42,146 bases of DNA. Source: an uncultured Flavobacterium sp. (GTDB lineage Bacteria; Bacteroidota; Bacteroidia; Flavobacteriales; Flavobacteriaceae). The notes beneath the pieces are model-generated. The model was not told where the DNA came from. It worked only from the letters and a program-made list of their open reading frames with translations, and did no database searches. The position numbers and the translations under genes were made by a program. The stretch lies in contig NZ_CALBSN010000036.1 in NCBI RefSeq assembly GCF_937967675.1, forward strand, positions 1 to 42,146, written 5' to 3'. Positions 9,441 to 17,170 of this stretch are shown here, piece after piece (within the stretch, counting starts at the first letter, position 1; each line of letters begins with the position of its first letter).

Positions 9441-10808
9441 ATGCAAGACAAAGTTATCGTAGGAAGTGAAGAATGGTGCTCCTTCCCTGCTCTAGGTATT
9501 CCAACTATCAAAGCTCGTGTTGACTCGGGTGCAAAAACATCAGCATTGCACGCCATCAATATTGTTACATTTGAAAAAGACAGCGAGAGTTGGGTTAAAT
9601 TCGATATCAATCCTATACAAAATAATGCAAAAGCAGTTATTCATTGTGAAGCCCCTTTAATTGACAAAAGAGTAGTTAAAAGTTCCAGTGGTTTCAGAGA
9701 ACAGCGCTATGTAATTAAAACCAAACTTGAAATTGGTGGCAAAACTTGGGAAATTGAGGTTACTTTAACTAATCGCGATTCAATGGGTTTCCGGATGTTA
9801 TTAGGTCGTGAAGCTATGTCAGGTCGTGTTTTAGTCGATCCTGAAAAACGCTATTTATTAGGGCAACCTACAACCGAAAAACTTAAAGAATATTATTACG
9901 CTGCAACAGAAAACAAAAAAGGATTAAAAATTGGTTTATTAGCTAGTAATCCTGAATTATACAGCAACAAACGCATTTTAGAAGCGGGCGAATTAAGAGG
10001 TCATGAAATGCATTTCTTAAACTTGAAATACTGCTACATGAAATTAGATGCTACAAAACCTGAAATCCATTATCGTGGTGGAAAAGTATTGAATGATTTT
10101 GATGCCGTAATTCCAAGAATTCGTCCTAGCATGACGTATTATGGTTGCGCTTTGACACGTCAATTTGAAGCTTTAAAAGTATTTGCTTTAAACAATGCTT
10201 CTGCTATTACGCAATCGAGAGATAAATTATTTTCATTACAATTATTATTAAACAATGGAGTTGACATTCCTACTACTGGATTTGCCAACTCTCCTTTAGA
10301 TACTGACGATTTAATTAAAATGGTTGGAGGTTCGCCTTTGATTGTAAAATTATTAGAAGGAACACAAGGAAAAGGTGTCGTTTTGGCAGAAACTAAAAAA
10401 GCAGCTGAATCCGTAATTAATGCTTTCAAGAGTTTAAATGCTAATATTTTAGTTCAGGAATTCATAAAAGAAGCCAATGGTAAAGATTTGAGACTCTTTG
10501 TTGTAGACGGAAAAGTTGTAGCAGCCATGCAACGTGAAGCCGCTCCTGGAGAATTCAGAGCTAATATTCACATGGGAGGAACGGCCTCAGTTGTAAAAAT
10601 TACTTCTGATGAAAAGAGAATTGCTATTAAAGCCGCTAAAGCTATGAATTTAAAAGTAGCAGGAGTGGATATTATTCGTTCGTCTAAAGGTCCTTTGTTG
10701 CTAGAAGTTAATTCTTCTCCCGGATTAGAAGGAATTGAAGGCGCAACTCAAAAAGACATCGCTGGAGAGATGATTAAAGCCATTGAGAAAAACTTTAAGT
10801 GGAAATAA
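9441..10808 (+). CDS. RimK-type ATP-grasp ligase fused to an RimB/zinc-protease-like domain
   Basis: This is a 455-residue two-domain protein. Residues about 3-150 match the retropepsin-like 'ATP-dependent zinc protease' family (RVDSGAKTSALHA near the start, MGFRMLLGREAM later). Residues about 160-455 are a RimK-type ATP-grasp ligase (RIRPSMTYYGCALTRQFE, VVKITSDEKR, and the metal/ATP site LLLEVNSSPGLEGIE). RimK adds glutamates to the C-terminus of ribosomal protein S6; related enzymes make other alpha-glutamyl peptides. The fusion is common in Bacteroidota, where the protein is usually named S6-glutamate ligase, but the substrate is unproven. One base separates its stop from the next gene, so the two are likely translated together. 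Confidence 0.87.
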   Translation: MQDKVIVGSEEWCSFPALGIPTIKARVDSGAKTSALHAINIVTFEKDSESWVKFDINPIQNNAKAVIHCEAPLIDKRVVKSSSGFREQRYVIKTKLEIGGKTWEIEVTLTNRDSMGFRMLLGREAMSGRVLVDPEKRYLLGQPTTEKLKEYYYAATENKKGLKIGLLASNPELYSNKRILEAGELRGHEMHFLNLKYCYMKLDATKPEIHYRGGKVLNDFDAVIPRIRPSMTYYGCALTRQFEALKVFALNNASAITQSRDKLFSLQLLLNNGVDIPTTGFANSPLDTDDLIKMVGGSPLIVKLLEGTQGKGVVLAETKKAAESVINAFKSLNANILVQEFIKEANGKDLRLFVVDGKVVAAMQREAAPGEFRANIHMGGTASVVKITSDEKRIAIKAAKAMNLKVAGVDIIRSSKGPLLLEVNSSPGLEGIEGATQKDIAGEMIKAIEKNFKWK

Positions 10809-10809
10809 T

Positions 10810-10992
10810 ATGAAAAAGCAATATTCAGTTCCATTAGTTTTATTTCTGTTAGGAATGGCAATAACAATAATTGGCTCTCTGTTTAAACTCATGCATTGGC
10901 CTGGTGCAAACATCATGTTAACAATTGGAATGTTCGCCGAAGCAACTGCTTTAATAAGTCTTATTGTTATAGTTTTTAAAAGAATTAAATGA
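10810..10992 (+). CDS. GldL-like small membrane protein (two TM helices)
   Basis: This is a 60-residue protein starting MKKQYSVPLV at the ATG just after the ligase stop; an in-frame start inside the ligase gene is unlikely. Two hydrophobic helices flank LFKLMHWPGANIMLTIGM, followed by AEATAL. This HWPGA...GM..EA pattern is the transmembrane signature of the N-terminal part of GldL/PorL, the membrane motor protein of gliding and type IX secretion. Here it stands alone without the long cytoplasmic GldL tail and without a GldM partner, so motor function is not implied. Its TGA stop overlaps the next ATG (ATGA), implying translational coupling to the DUF421 gene. Confidence 0.75.
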   Translation: MKKQYSVPLVLFLLGMAITIIGSLFKLMHWPGANIMLTIGMFAEATALISLIVIVFKRIK

Positions 10993-11504
10993 ATCCGTAT
11001 ATCGACATCACATTAAGAAGTGTAGCTGTTTATTTTTTTATGATAATTGCTTTGCGAATATTTGGAAAAAAAGAGCTTTCACAGCTTAATACGGCTGATG
11101 TTATTTTGATTTTATTGATTAGTAATTCCGTCCAAAATGCAATGGTTGGCGCTAATACTTCTTTGTATGGAGGAATTATAGCTGCTTTTTCACTTTTTTT
11201 AATCAATTCTATTTTTAAGAAAGTGATGCTGAAGTCAAAATTCATCAAAGAATTAGTTCAAGACAAACCTGAAGTTTTAATACACAACGGAAAAATTGAG
11301 TTCAAAACCCTTGCTCGATTAGGGATTACATCAGAAGAACTTGAAGAAGCCATGCGTGAACACGGAATCGAATATTATAAAGACGTAAAATTAGCCATGT
11401 TTGAAATCGATGGAAATATTAGTATCATTTCAGGTAACGAGAATTTAAAACAAACCCATCACAAAAGGAAAATTCATAAAACATTAGGTAAACTAAACAA
11501 TTAA
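10989..11504 (+). CDS. DUF421 (YetF-like) membrane protein
   Basis: This 171-residue protein has three N-terminal transmembrane helices (residues about 10-75) followed by a cytoplasmic DUF421 domain. Typical features are LRIFGKKELSQLNTADVILILLISNSVQNAMVG in the membrane part and KPEVLIHNGKIEFKTLARLGITSEEL in the soluble part. The family (YetF/YcaP) is widespread, is linked to spore or envelope functions in Bacillus, and has no defined biochemical activity. The gene starts within the stop codon of the GldL-like gene. Confidence 0.85.
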   Translation: MNPYIDITLRSVAVYFFMIIALRIFGKKELSQLNTADVILILLISNSVQNAMVGANTSLYGGIIAAFSLFLINSIFKKVMLKSKFIKELVQDKPEVLIHNGKIEFKTLARLGITSEELEEAMREHGIEYYKDVKLAMFEIDGNISIISGNENLKQTHHKRKIHKTLGKLNN

Positions 11505-11542
11505 TAAAAATTTATTATATAGTTTAATCAATAAAAAAAATT

Positions 11543-11905
11543 ATGCACATCATCAGTAAAATTCTAATTGTAATCATAGCTTTATTTCACCTGTATTTTC
11601 TATGGCTTGAAATGTTTGCTTGGACAACTAGTGCCAAAAAAGTATTCCGAACCATCCCAGAAGATTTATTTGAAAAAACAAAAGTTTTAGCCGCTAATCA
11701 AGGTTTGTATAACGGATTTTTATCTGCAGGATTACTTTGGTCTTTGGCTATTTCGGATGAAAATTGGAGCCAAAATATTGCTCTTTTTTTTCTTTGCTGT
11801 GTGACAGTTGCTGGAATTTTTGGAGCTTATTCCGCTTCTAAGAAAATATTTTATGTTCAAGCGCTTCCAGCAATTATAGCGATTATTACCATTTTATTTT
11901 TATAA
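11543..11905 (+). CDS. DUF1304 membrane protein
   Basis: A 120-residue integral membrane protein with four predicted helices, matching the DUF1304 family (IALFHLYFLWLEMFAWTT; then LAANQGLYNGFLSAGLLW; and YSASKKIFYVQALPAI). No function is established for the family. It is 38 bases after the DUF421 gene and probably ends that operon, which terminates at the shared hairpin with hutH. Confidence 0.85.
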   Translation: MHIISKILIVIIALFHLYFLWLEMFAWTTSAKKVFRTIPEDLFEKTKVLAANQGLYNGFLSAGLLWSLAISDENWSQNIALFFLCCVTVAGIFGAYSASKKIFYVQALPAIIAIITILFL

Positions 11906-11906
11906 A

Positions 11907-11934
11907 AAAAGCTCAAGAATTTCTTGAGCTTTTT
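11907..11934. terminator. Bidirectional terminator
   Basis: Stem AAGCTCAAGA / TCTTGAGCTT with loop ATT, A-tract and T-tract on the two sides, between the convergent DUF1304 and hutH genes. Confidence 0.85.
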
Positions 11935-11953
11935 AGTTTTATACTACTTTGTA

Positions 11954-13456
11954 TTAATCTTCCATTTCAATTTGAAAGCTATTCAAAAACGAAACTGATT
12001 TTTCAATATCGTAATGCAGAATTCGATCTTCTGATACAAACGAAACTTCTTCTCTGTACGATTTTACAAAACTTTCGATAAACTCACTTGATTTTAATGG
12101 TCTTCTGAATTCTAAAGCCTGTGAACCGTTTAATAATTCGATAGCTAAAATACGTTCTACATTTTCAACAATACGTAAGGTTTTTGTTGCTGCATTAGCA
12201 CCCATACTCACGTGATCTTCTTGTCCGTTTGAAGAAACAATACTATCAATACTTGCTGGTGTAGCTAATTGTTTGTTTTGACTTGCGATACTTGCCGCTG
12301 TATATTGTGGTATCATGAAACCTGAATTCAATCCTGGATCGTTTACCAAAAACGCTGGTAAATTTCTCAATCCCGAAATCAATTGGTAGGTTCTTCTTTC
12401 CGAAATACTTCCTAATTCTGATAACGCTATTCCTAAGAAATCTAATGCTAAAGCTAAAGGTTGTCCGTGGAAATTTCCTCCTGAAATAATTAAATCTTCT
12501 CCAACGAAAATATTTGGATTATCGGTTACCGAGTTGATTTCAGTACGGAATACTTTCTTAACATAATCAATCGTATCTTTTGAAGCACCATGCACTTGTG
12601 GAATACATCTAAACGAATATGGATCTTGCACATGTACTTTGGGTTGCGCAATGATTTCACTATCTTCTAGCAAATCGCGCATTCTTTCCGCAGTTTGTAC
12701 TTGACCTTTGTGTGGGCGAACTAAATGAATCAAATCTGTAAATGGTTCAATTCTTCCATCAAAACCTTCTAATGAAACGGCTCCAATTACATCGGCTAAA
12801 TAGGAAATTTTCTCAGCTTTAATCAAACAGTAAACGCCATAAGCGCTCATGAATTGCGTTCCATTCAATAACGCCAATCCTTCTTTTGATTGTAAAACGA
12901 TTGGTTCCCAACCAAATTTTGCTAATACTTTTGAAGCTGGCTGTCTGAAACCATCAACATAAACTTCACCTTCTCCTAACAAGGGTAACGATAAATGCGC
13001 TAAAGGAGCTAAATCGCCCGAAGCGCCCAACGAACCTTGTGTATAAATTACAGGTAAAACATCATTATTATAAAAATCAATCAAACGTTGCACTGTAACC
13101 AACTGAACACCTGAATGTCCGTAGCTTAACGATTGGATTTTCAATAACAACATGATTTTTACAATGTCATGTGGTACTTCTTCTCCAGTTCCGCAAGCGT
13201 GCGATTTTACCAAATTCTCTTGAAGTTTTGATAAATTTTCATTCGAAATTTTCACATTACATAACGAACCAAAACCGGTGTTGATTCCGTAGATTGGTTC
13301 AGAATTCGACTTCATTTTATCATCTAAATATTTTCTACATTTCTCAATGTTTACAATAGCTTCCTCTGATAGTGCCAATTGCTTTCCTTGAAAAACAATC
13401 TCGTTAATCATATCGATAGACAATAAATCTGAACTTATATAATGTGTAGTTTCCAT
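11954..13456 (-). CDS. hutH: Histidine ammonia-lyase
   Basis: This is a 500-residue MIO-type aromatic amino acid ammonia-lyase. The start METTHYISSDLL is preferred to an in-frame upstream start that adds 12 non-conserved residues. The MIO cofactor forms from Ala-Ser-Gly in GSLGASGDLAPLAHL (about residues 142-144). The Ser-His pair in LVKSHACGTGE and the glutamate in NGQEDHVSM are typical of histidine lyases, not of phenylalanine/tyrosine lyases, which carry NQD there. It deaminates L-histidine to urocanate. The other hut genes are not nearby, so either degradation is encoded elsewhere or the enzyme works alone. It is divergent from gcvT. Confidence 0.88.
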   Translation of the reverse strand: METTHYISSDLLSIDMINEIVFQGKQLALSEEAIVNIEKCRKYLDDKMKSNSEPIYGINTGFGSLCNVKISNENLSKLQENLVKSHACGTGEEVPHDIVKIMLLLKIQSLSYGHSGVQLVTVQRLIDFYNNDVLPVIYTQGSLGASGDLAPLAHLSLPLLGEGEVYVDGFRQPASKVLAKFGWEPIVLQSKEGLALLNGTQFMSAYGVYCLIKAEKISYLADVIGAVSLEGFDGRIEPFTDLIHLVRPHKGQVQTAERMRDLLEDSEIIAQPKVHVQDPYSFRCIPQVHGASKDTIDYVKKVFRTEINSVTDNPNIFVGEDLIISGGNFHGQPLALALDFLGIALSELGSISERRTYQLISGLRNLPAFLVNDPGLNSGFMIPQYTAASIASQNKQLATPASIDSIVSSNGQEDHVSMGANAATKTLRIVENVERILAIELLNGSQALEFRRPLKSSEFIESFVKSYREEVSFVSEDRILHYDIEKSVSFLNSFQIEMED

Positions 13457-13586
13457 TTGGTTAATTTTAAAAGTCCAAAATTCTGCAAACAATTGTTAAA
13501 ATGCAAGATTTATCAGCATTATTAACAAAAAATAAATAGTTCTCAAATTTTAAGGCAAATCGCGGTGCATTTTTAAGAATTTTCAA

Positions 13587-13594
13587 TAAATTAG
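13587..13594 (+). promoter_or_regulatory. Possible -7 element of gcvT
   Basis: TAAATTAG, one mismatch from TAnnTTTG, 28 bases before the ATG. The same octamer occurs before the acyl-CoA carboxylase gene. No clear -33 TTTG is seen at the right spacing. Confidence 0.35.
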
Positions 13595-13621
13595 CGCATT
13601 CAAAAAATACAACATCAAATC

Positions 13622-14704
13622 ATGAAAAATACAGCGTTAACGCACATTCACGAAAGTTTAGGAGCTAAAATGGTTCCGTTTGCTGGATACAATATGCCAG
13701 TTCAATATGAAGGAGTAAATGTAGAACACGAAACCGTTAGAAATGGCGTTGGTGTTTTTGATGTTTCTCATATGGGAGAATTTTTCTTAAAAGGAGAAAA
13801 CGCATTGGCTTTAATTCAGAAAGTAACTTCAAATGACGCTTCTAAATTAGTTGATGGAAAAGCGCAATATTCTTGTTTACCAAATAACGAAGGCGGAATT
13901 GTTGACGATTTAATCGTTTATAAAGTTGCCGATAATCACTATATGTTGGTGGTAAATGCTTCTAACATTGAAAAAGATTGGAATTGGATTGCTGAGCACA
14001 ATGATTTAGGAGTAGACATGCAAAACCTTTCTGATGACTATTCTTTATTAGCGATTCAAGGACCAAAAGCGGCAGAAGCTATGCAATCTTTAACTTCTAT
14101 CGATTTAACAAATATGGGATATTACACATTCCAAATTGGTGATTTCGCAGGAAAAAGCGATGTAATTGTTTCGGCTACAGGTTATACAGGTTCGGGAGGA
14201 TTTGAAATTTACTTTAAAAACGAAGATGCGGAATACATTTGGAACAAAGTTTTTGAAGCTGGAGCAGCATTCGGAATCAAACCAATTGGATTAGCTGCGC
14301 GTGATACTTTACGTTTAGAAATGGGATTCTGTTTGTACGGAAACGACATCAACGATACGACTTCGCCATTAGAAGCAGGTTTAGGTTGGATTACGAAATT
14401 CGACAAAGAATTCACGAATTCAGAAAACTTGAAAAAACAAAAAGAAGCAGGTGTTTCTCGTAAATTAGTTGGTTTCGAAATGGTTGAAAGAGGAATTCCT
14501 CGTCACGATTACGAAATTGCTGATGCAAACGGAAATGTAGTTGGAATCGTAACTTCTGGAACGCAATCACCTTCTATGGGAATTGCAATCGGAATGGGAT
14601 ATGTTCCAACGGCTTTAGCTACACCAGATTCTGAAATTTACATTAGAATTAGAAATAAAGATATTAAAGCGAAAGTGGTTAAAATGCCATTTTATAAAAA
14701 GTAA
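13622..14704 (+). CDS. gcvT: Glycine cleavage system T protein (aminomethyltransferase)
   Basis: This is the 360-residue, full-length T protein of the glycine cleavage system. It transfers the aminomethyl carbon from lipoyl-H protein to tetrahydrofolate, releasing ammonia and forming methylene-THF. It starts MKNTALTHIHESLGAKMVPFAGYNMPVQY. Family motifs follow in order: GVFDVSHMGE, GGIVDDLIVYK (with the folate-site aspartate), LLAIQGP, ATGYTGSGGFEIY, GLAARDTLRLEMG, ETSPLEAGLGWI-like TTSPLEAGLGWI, and GIVTSGTQSPSM. The other gcv genes are not in the window. Confidence 0.96.
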   Translation: MKNTALTHIHESLGAKMVPFAGYNMPVQYEGVNVEHETVRNGVGVFDVSHMGEFFLKGENALALIQKVTSNDASKLVDGKAQYSCLPNNEGGIVDDLIVYKVADNHYMLVVNASNIEKDWNWIAEHNDLGVDMQNLSDDYSLLAIQGPKAAEAMQSLTSIDLTNMGYYTFQIGDFAGKSDVIVSATGYTGSGGFEIYFKNEDAEYIWNKVFEAGAAFGIKPIGLAARDTLRLEMGFCLYGNDINDTTSPLEAGLGWITKFDKEFTNSENLKKQKEAGVSRKLVGFEMVERGIPRHDYEIADANGNVVGIVTSGTQSPSMGIAIGMGYVPTALATPDSEIYIRIRNKDIKAKVVKMPFYKK

Positions 14705-14709
14705 TCAAG

Positions 14710-14780
14710 AACAAGTACAAAGACAAGAGCAATTACAAATTTGAAAATTGAACTTGAACTTGTACTTGAACTTGAATTTG
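14710..14780 (+). repeat. CTTGAA-rich imperfect repeat between gcvT and yebC
   Basis: The spacer first carries CAAGAACAAGTAC-type purine repeats and then GAACTTGAACTTGTACTTG-type repeats, which can pair with the first half into a loose hairpin. The second half also supplies the -33 TTG of the yebC promoter. Confidence 0.55.
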
Positions 14781-14789
14781 TTATTTTTG
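14760..14789 (+). promoter_or_regulatory. Promoter of yebC
   Basis: TTG (14760-14762), 19 bases, then TATTTTTG (14782-14789). The predicted leader before the ATG at 14825 is about 30 bases. Confidence 0.55.
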
Positions 14790-14824
14790 CAACCTGAAAC
14801 TTGAAACTTTAAACCAAAAAAGAA

Positions 14825-15544
14825 ATGGGAAGAGCGTTTGAATTTAGAAAAGCCCGTAAAATGAAACGTTGGTCAGCAATGGCTAAAACGTTTACAAGAA
14901 TTGGAAAAGATATCGTAATTGCCGTAAAAGAAGGCGGTCCAAATCCTGAAACTAATGCACGTTTAAGAGCGGTAATCCAAAATGCGAAAGCAGCGAATAT
15001 GCCGAAGGAAAACGTTGAGCGTGCCATTAAAAAAGCATCGGATAAAGATACGGCTAACTATAAAGAAGTATTATTTGAAGGCTATGCACCTCACGGAATT
15101 GCTATCTTGATTGAAACGGCTACTGATAATAACAACAGAACGGTTGCTAACATTAGAAGTTACTTCAACAAATGTAATGGAACAATGGGAACACAAGGTT
15201 CGGTTGAATTTATGTTTGATCATACGTGTAATTTTAGAATTCCAGCAGAAGGACAAGATGTGGAAGAATTAGAATTAGAAATGATTGATTTTGGAGTAGA
15301 AGAAATCTTTGCTGACGAAGACGGAATTGTTATGTACGCTCCTTTTGAAAGCTTTGGTGCTATCCAAAAAGAACTTGAAGCTCGTGGTTTAGAAATCTTA
15401 TCTTCTGGATTTGAAAGAATTCCACAAGTAACGAAAGAATTAACACCAGACCAAGTAGCAGATGTTGAAAAACTATTAGAAAAAATTGAAGAAGACGATG
15501 ACGTAATGAACGTATATCATACGATGCAAGAAAGCGCAGAGTAA
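14825..15544 (+). CDS. YebC/PmpR (TACO1) family protein
   Basis: A 239-residue YebC/TACO1 family protein, recognised by MGRAFEFRKARKMKRWSAMAKTFTRIGKDI, GGPNPETNARLRAVIQNAKAANMP and EGYAPHGIAILIE. Older work treats the family as DNA-binding regulators; later work links members to translation through difficult stretches such as polyproline. This copy is of full length and contains all three domains. It is monocistronic, with its own promoter and terminator. Confidence 0.93.
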   Translation: MGRAFEFRKARKMKRWSAMAKTFTRIGKDIVIAVKEGGPNPETNARLRAVIQNAKAANMPKENVERAIKKASDKDTANYKEVLFEGYAPHGIAILIETATDNNNRTVANIRSYFNKCNGTMGTQGSVEFMFDHTCNFRIPAEGQDVEELELEMIDFGVEEIFADEDGIVMYAPFESFGAIQKELEARGLEILSSGFERIPQVTKELTPDQVADVEKLLEKIEEDDDVMNVYHTMQESAE

Positions 15545-15566
15545 TTCTTTTTCTATTTCATATACG

Positions 15567-15598
15567 AAATCCTCGCAAGAAATTGTGAGGATTTTTTT
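15567..15598 (+). terminator. Terminator of yebC
   Basis: ATCCTCGCAA (15569-15578), loop GAAA, TTGTGAGGAT (15583-15592) with one G-U pair, followed by a T-tract. Confidence 0.85.
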
Positions 15599-15635
15599 AT
15601 ATATTAGCTATTATTAATGAGTTAAAAAAAATAAA

Positions 15636-15986
15636 ATGAATACAAGTATTTTGATATCTACATTACAAAGATCTAAAGATAATAAAGAAATTATCTCTAT
15701 ATGGCAATACAATGGTGATAAAAGTTCTATTGTAGGTTATGTTTCAGAAATTAGTGATGATTATATAGGTTTTAGACATTTCACACGTTTTGGAAAACCA
15801 GATGGTATAATTTTTATTAAAATAGATAATATTAAAAGTATTGATTTCAATGACGATTATACCAAAGTAATGGAATGTCTGATTCATTATGCAGATATAA
15901 TTGATAACCCGATAGCGCGGAATTGCATTCCGTGCCCACAAAACAAAAAAATCCCAATCGAAAGATTGGGATTTTTTTATATCTAA
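15636..15986 (+). CDS. Small protein of unknown function, probably truncated
   Basis: I do not recognise this 116-residue protein. Residues 1-90 look like a compact beta-rich domain (IISIWQYNGDKSSIVGYVSEISDDYIGFRHFTRFGKPDG, split here by no break) and are plausibly real. The last about 25 residues (NPIARNCIPCPQNKK onwards) are encoded by a REP-like hairpin and by the terminator that follows. This suggests that the original 3' end was lost and the frame now runs into non-coding DNA. No signal peptide or membrane helix is present. The gene is convergent with the cysteine synthase-like gene. Confidence 0.5.
   Translation: MNTSILISTLQRSKDNKEIISIWQYNGDKSSIVGYVSEISDDYIGFRHFTRFGKPDGIIFIKIDNIKSIDFNDDYTKVMECLIHYADIIDNPIARNCIPCPQNKKIPIERLGFFYI
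15909..15940 (+). repeat. REP-like hairpin
   Basis: GCGCGGAAT (15915-15923), loop TGC, ATTCCGTGC (15927-15935), with one G-U pair, flanked by CCCGATA and CCACA. It is GC-rich against its surroundings. It resembles REP elements that are scattered through Flavobacterium genomes; that comparison is from memory. Confidence 0.5.
15944..15978. terminator. Bidirectional terminator
   Basis: ATCCCAATC (from 15951), loop GAAA, GATTGGGAT, A-tract before and T-tract after, between two convergent genes. Confidence 0.87.
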
Positions 15987-15992
15987 AATCAA

Positions 15993-17033
15993 TTACTTGA
16001 TAATTTCAATTTTTAAAGCTTCTTCTTGGTTAACTGAATCAAAAAAACCTTGTTCGTTCATCCAATCGTCGCTGAATACTTTACTCATGTAACGTGAACC
16101 ATGGTCAGGGAAAATGATTACTACATTACTGTTAGCGTCAAATTCGCCTTCTTCAGCGTATTGTTTCACCGCTTGGAAAGCAGCTCCAGAAGTATATCCT
16201 ACGAATAACCCTTCTCTTTTAGCTAATTCTCTTGCTGTGTGCGCACTTTCTTCATCGGAAACCTTGATAAATTTATCAATAACATCAAAATCAGTAGCCG
16301 TTGGAATCAAGTTTTTACCTAAACCTTCAATACGGTATGGATAAATTTCAGCGTTATCAAACTCTTTTGTTTCATGGTATTTTTTCAATACTGAACCAAA
16401 AGCATCAACTCCCAAAATTTTGATATTTGGGTTTTGCTCTTTTAAGAAACGTGCAGTTCCCGAAATAGTTCCTCCAGTTCCACTACACGCCACTAAGTGT
16501 GTAATTTGACCGCCTGTTTGTTCCCAAATTTCTGGTCCTGTAGAGTTATAATGAGCATCAACGTTTAATTCGTTGAAATATTGGTTAATATAAACAGATC
16601 CTTTTGTTTCTTCGTGTAATCTTTTAGCAACATTGTAGTACGAACGTTCATCATCTGCAGAAACGTGAGCCGGACAAACATAAACCTTAGCTCCCATTGA
16701 ACGCAACATATCGATTTTATCTTTTGATGATTTTGAACTCACCGCTAAAATACAATCGTACTCTTTAATGATGCTAACCATTGCCAAACTAAAACCAGTA
16801 TTTCCTGAAGTAGTTTCAATAATGGTATCTCCAGGTTTTAAGATACCTCTTTTTTCTGCTTCTTCAATAATATATAACGCAATTCGGTCTTTTGTAGAAT
16901 GACCTGGATTAAAGGCTTCAACTTTTGCATAGAAATTACCTGGTAAATCAGCTGAAACTTTATTCAGTTTGATTAATGGTGTATTCCCAATTAAATCTAA
17001 TACACTATTATAGGCTTTTATTTCTTCTTTCAT
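15993..17033 (-). CDS. Cysteine synthase / cystathionine beta-synthase family PLP enzyme
   Basis: A 346-residue fold-type II PLP enzyme. The PLP lysine is K48 in HSTKDRIALYI, the phosphate-cradle motif TSGNTG is at residues 75-80, and GTGGTISG is the second glycine-rich loop. The C-terminal part (EGLFVGYTSGAAFQAV, FPDHGSRYMSKVFSDDWM) is closer to cystathionine beta-synthase cores than to CysK, but there is no CBS-domain pair. It could make cysteine from O-acetylserine or cystathionine from serine and homocysteine; sequence alone does not decide. It is monocistronic and convergent with the small gene before it. Confidence 0.85.
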   Translation of the reverse strand: MKEEIKAYNSVLDLIGNTPLIKLNKVSADLPGNFYAKVEAFNPGHSTKDRIALYIIEEAEKRGILKPGDTIIETTSGNTGFSLAMVSIIKEYDCILAVSSKSSKDKIDMLRSMGAKVYVCPAHVSADDERSYYNVAKRLHEETKGSVYINQYFNELNVDAHYNSTGPEIWEQTGGQITHLVACSGTGGTISGTARFLKEQNPNIKILGVDAFGSVLKKYHETKEFDNAEIYPYRIEGLGKNLIPTATDFDVIDKFIKVSDEESAHTARELAKREGLFVGYTSGAAFQAVKQYAEEGEFDANSNVVIIFPDHGSRYMSKVFSDDWMNEQGFFDSVNQEEALKIEIIK

Positions 17034-17170
17034 ATGAAGATACTGTTTGTTTTAATGTTTCCAAAATACTATGCTTTACTAGCATTTTTAGTATTTTATA
17101 CTTAATTTTTTGGATTGCAATCACTTTTAGGTAATTCCAAAACCTTGCAAATTTAACAAAAAAAGTTTAA

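Noticed and set aside
11954..13456. Phenylalanine or tyrosine ammonia-lyase
   Set aside because: SHACG and QEDHVSM match histidine lyases; the NQD pattern of phenylalanine/tyrosine lyases is absent.
17034..17170. Small RNA or leader peptide before the cysteine synthase-like gene
   Set aside because: AT-rich sequence with no stable hairpin and no convincing promoter.
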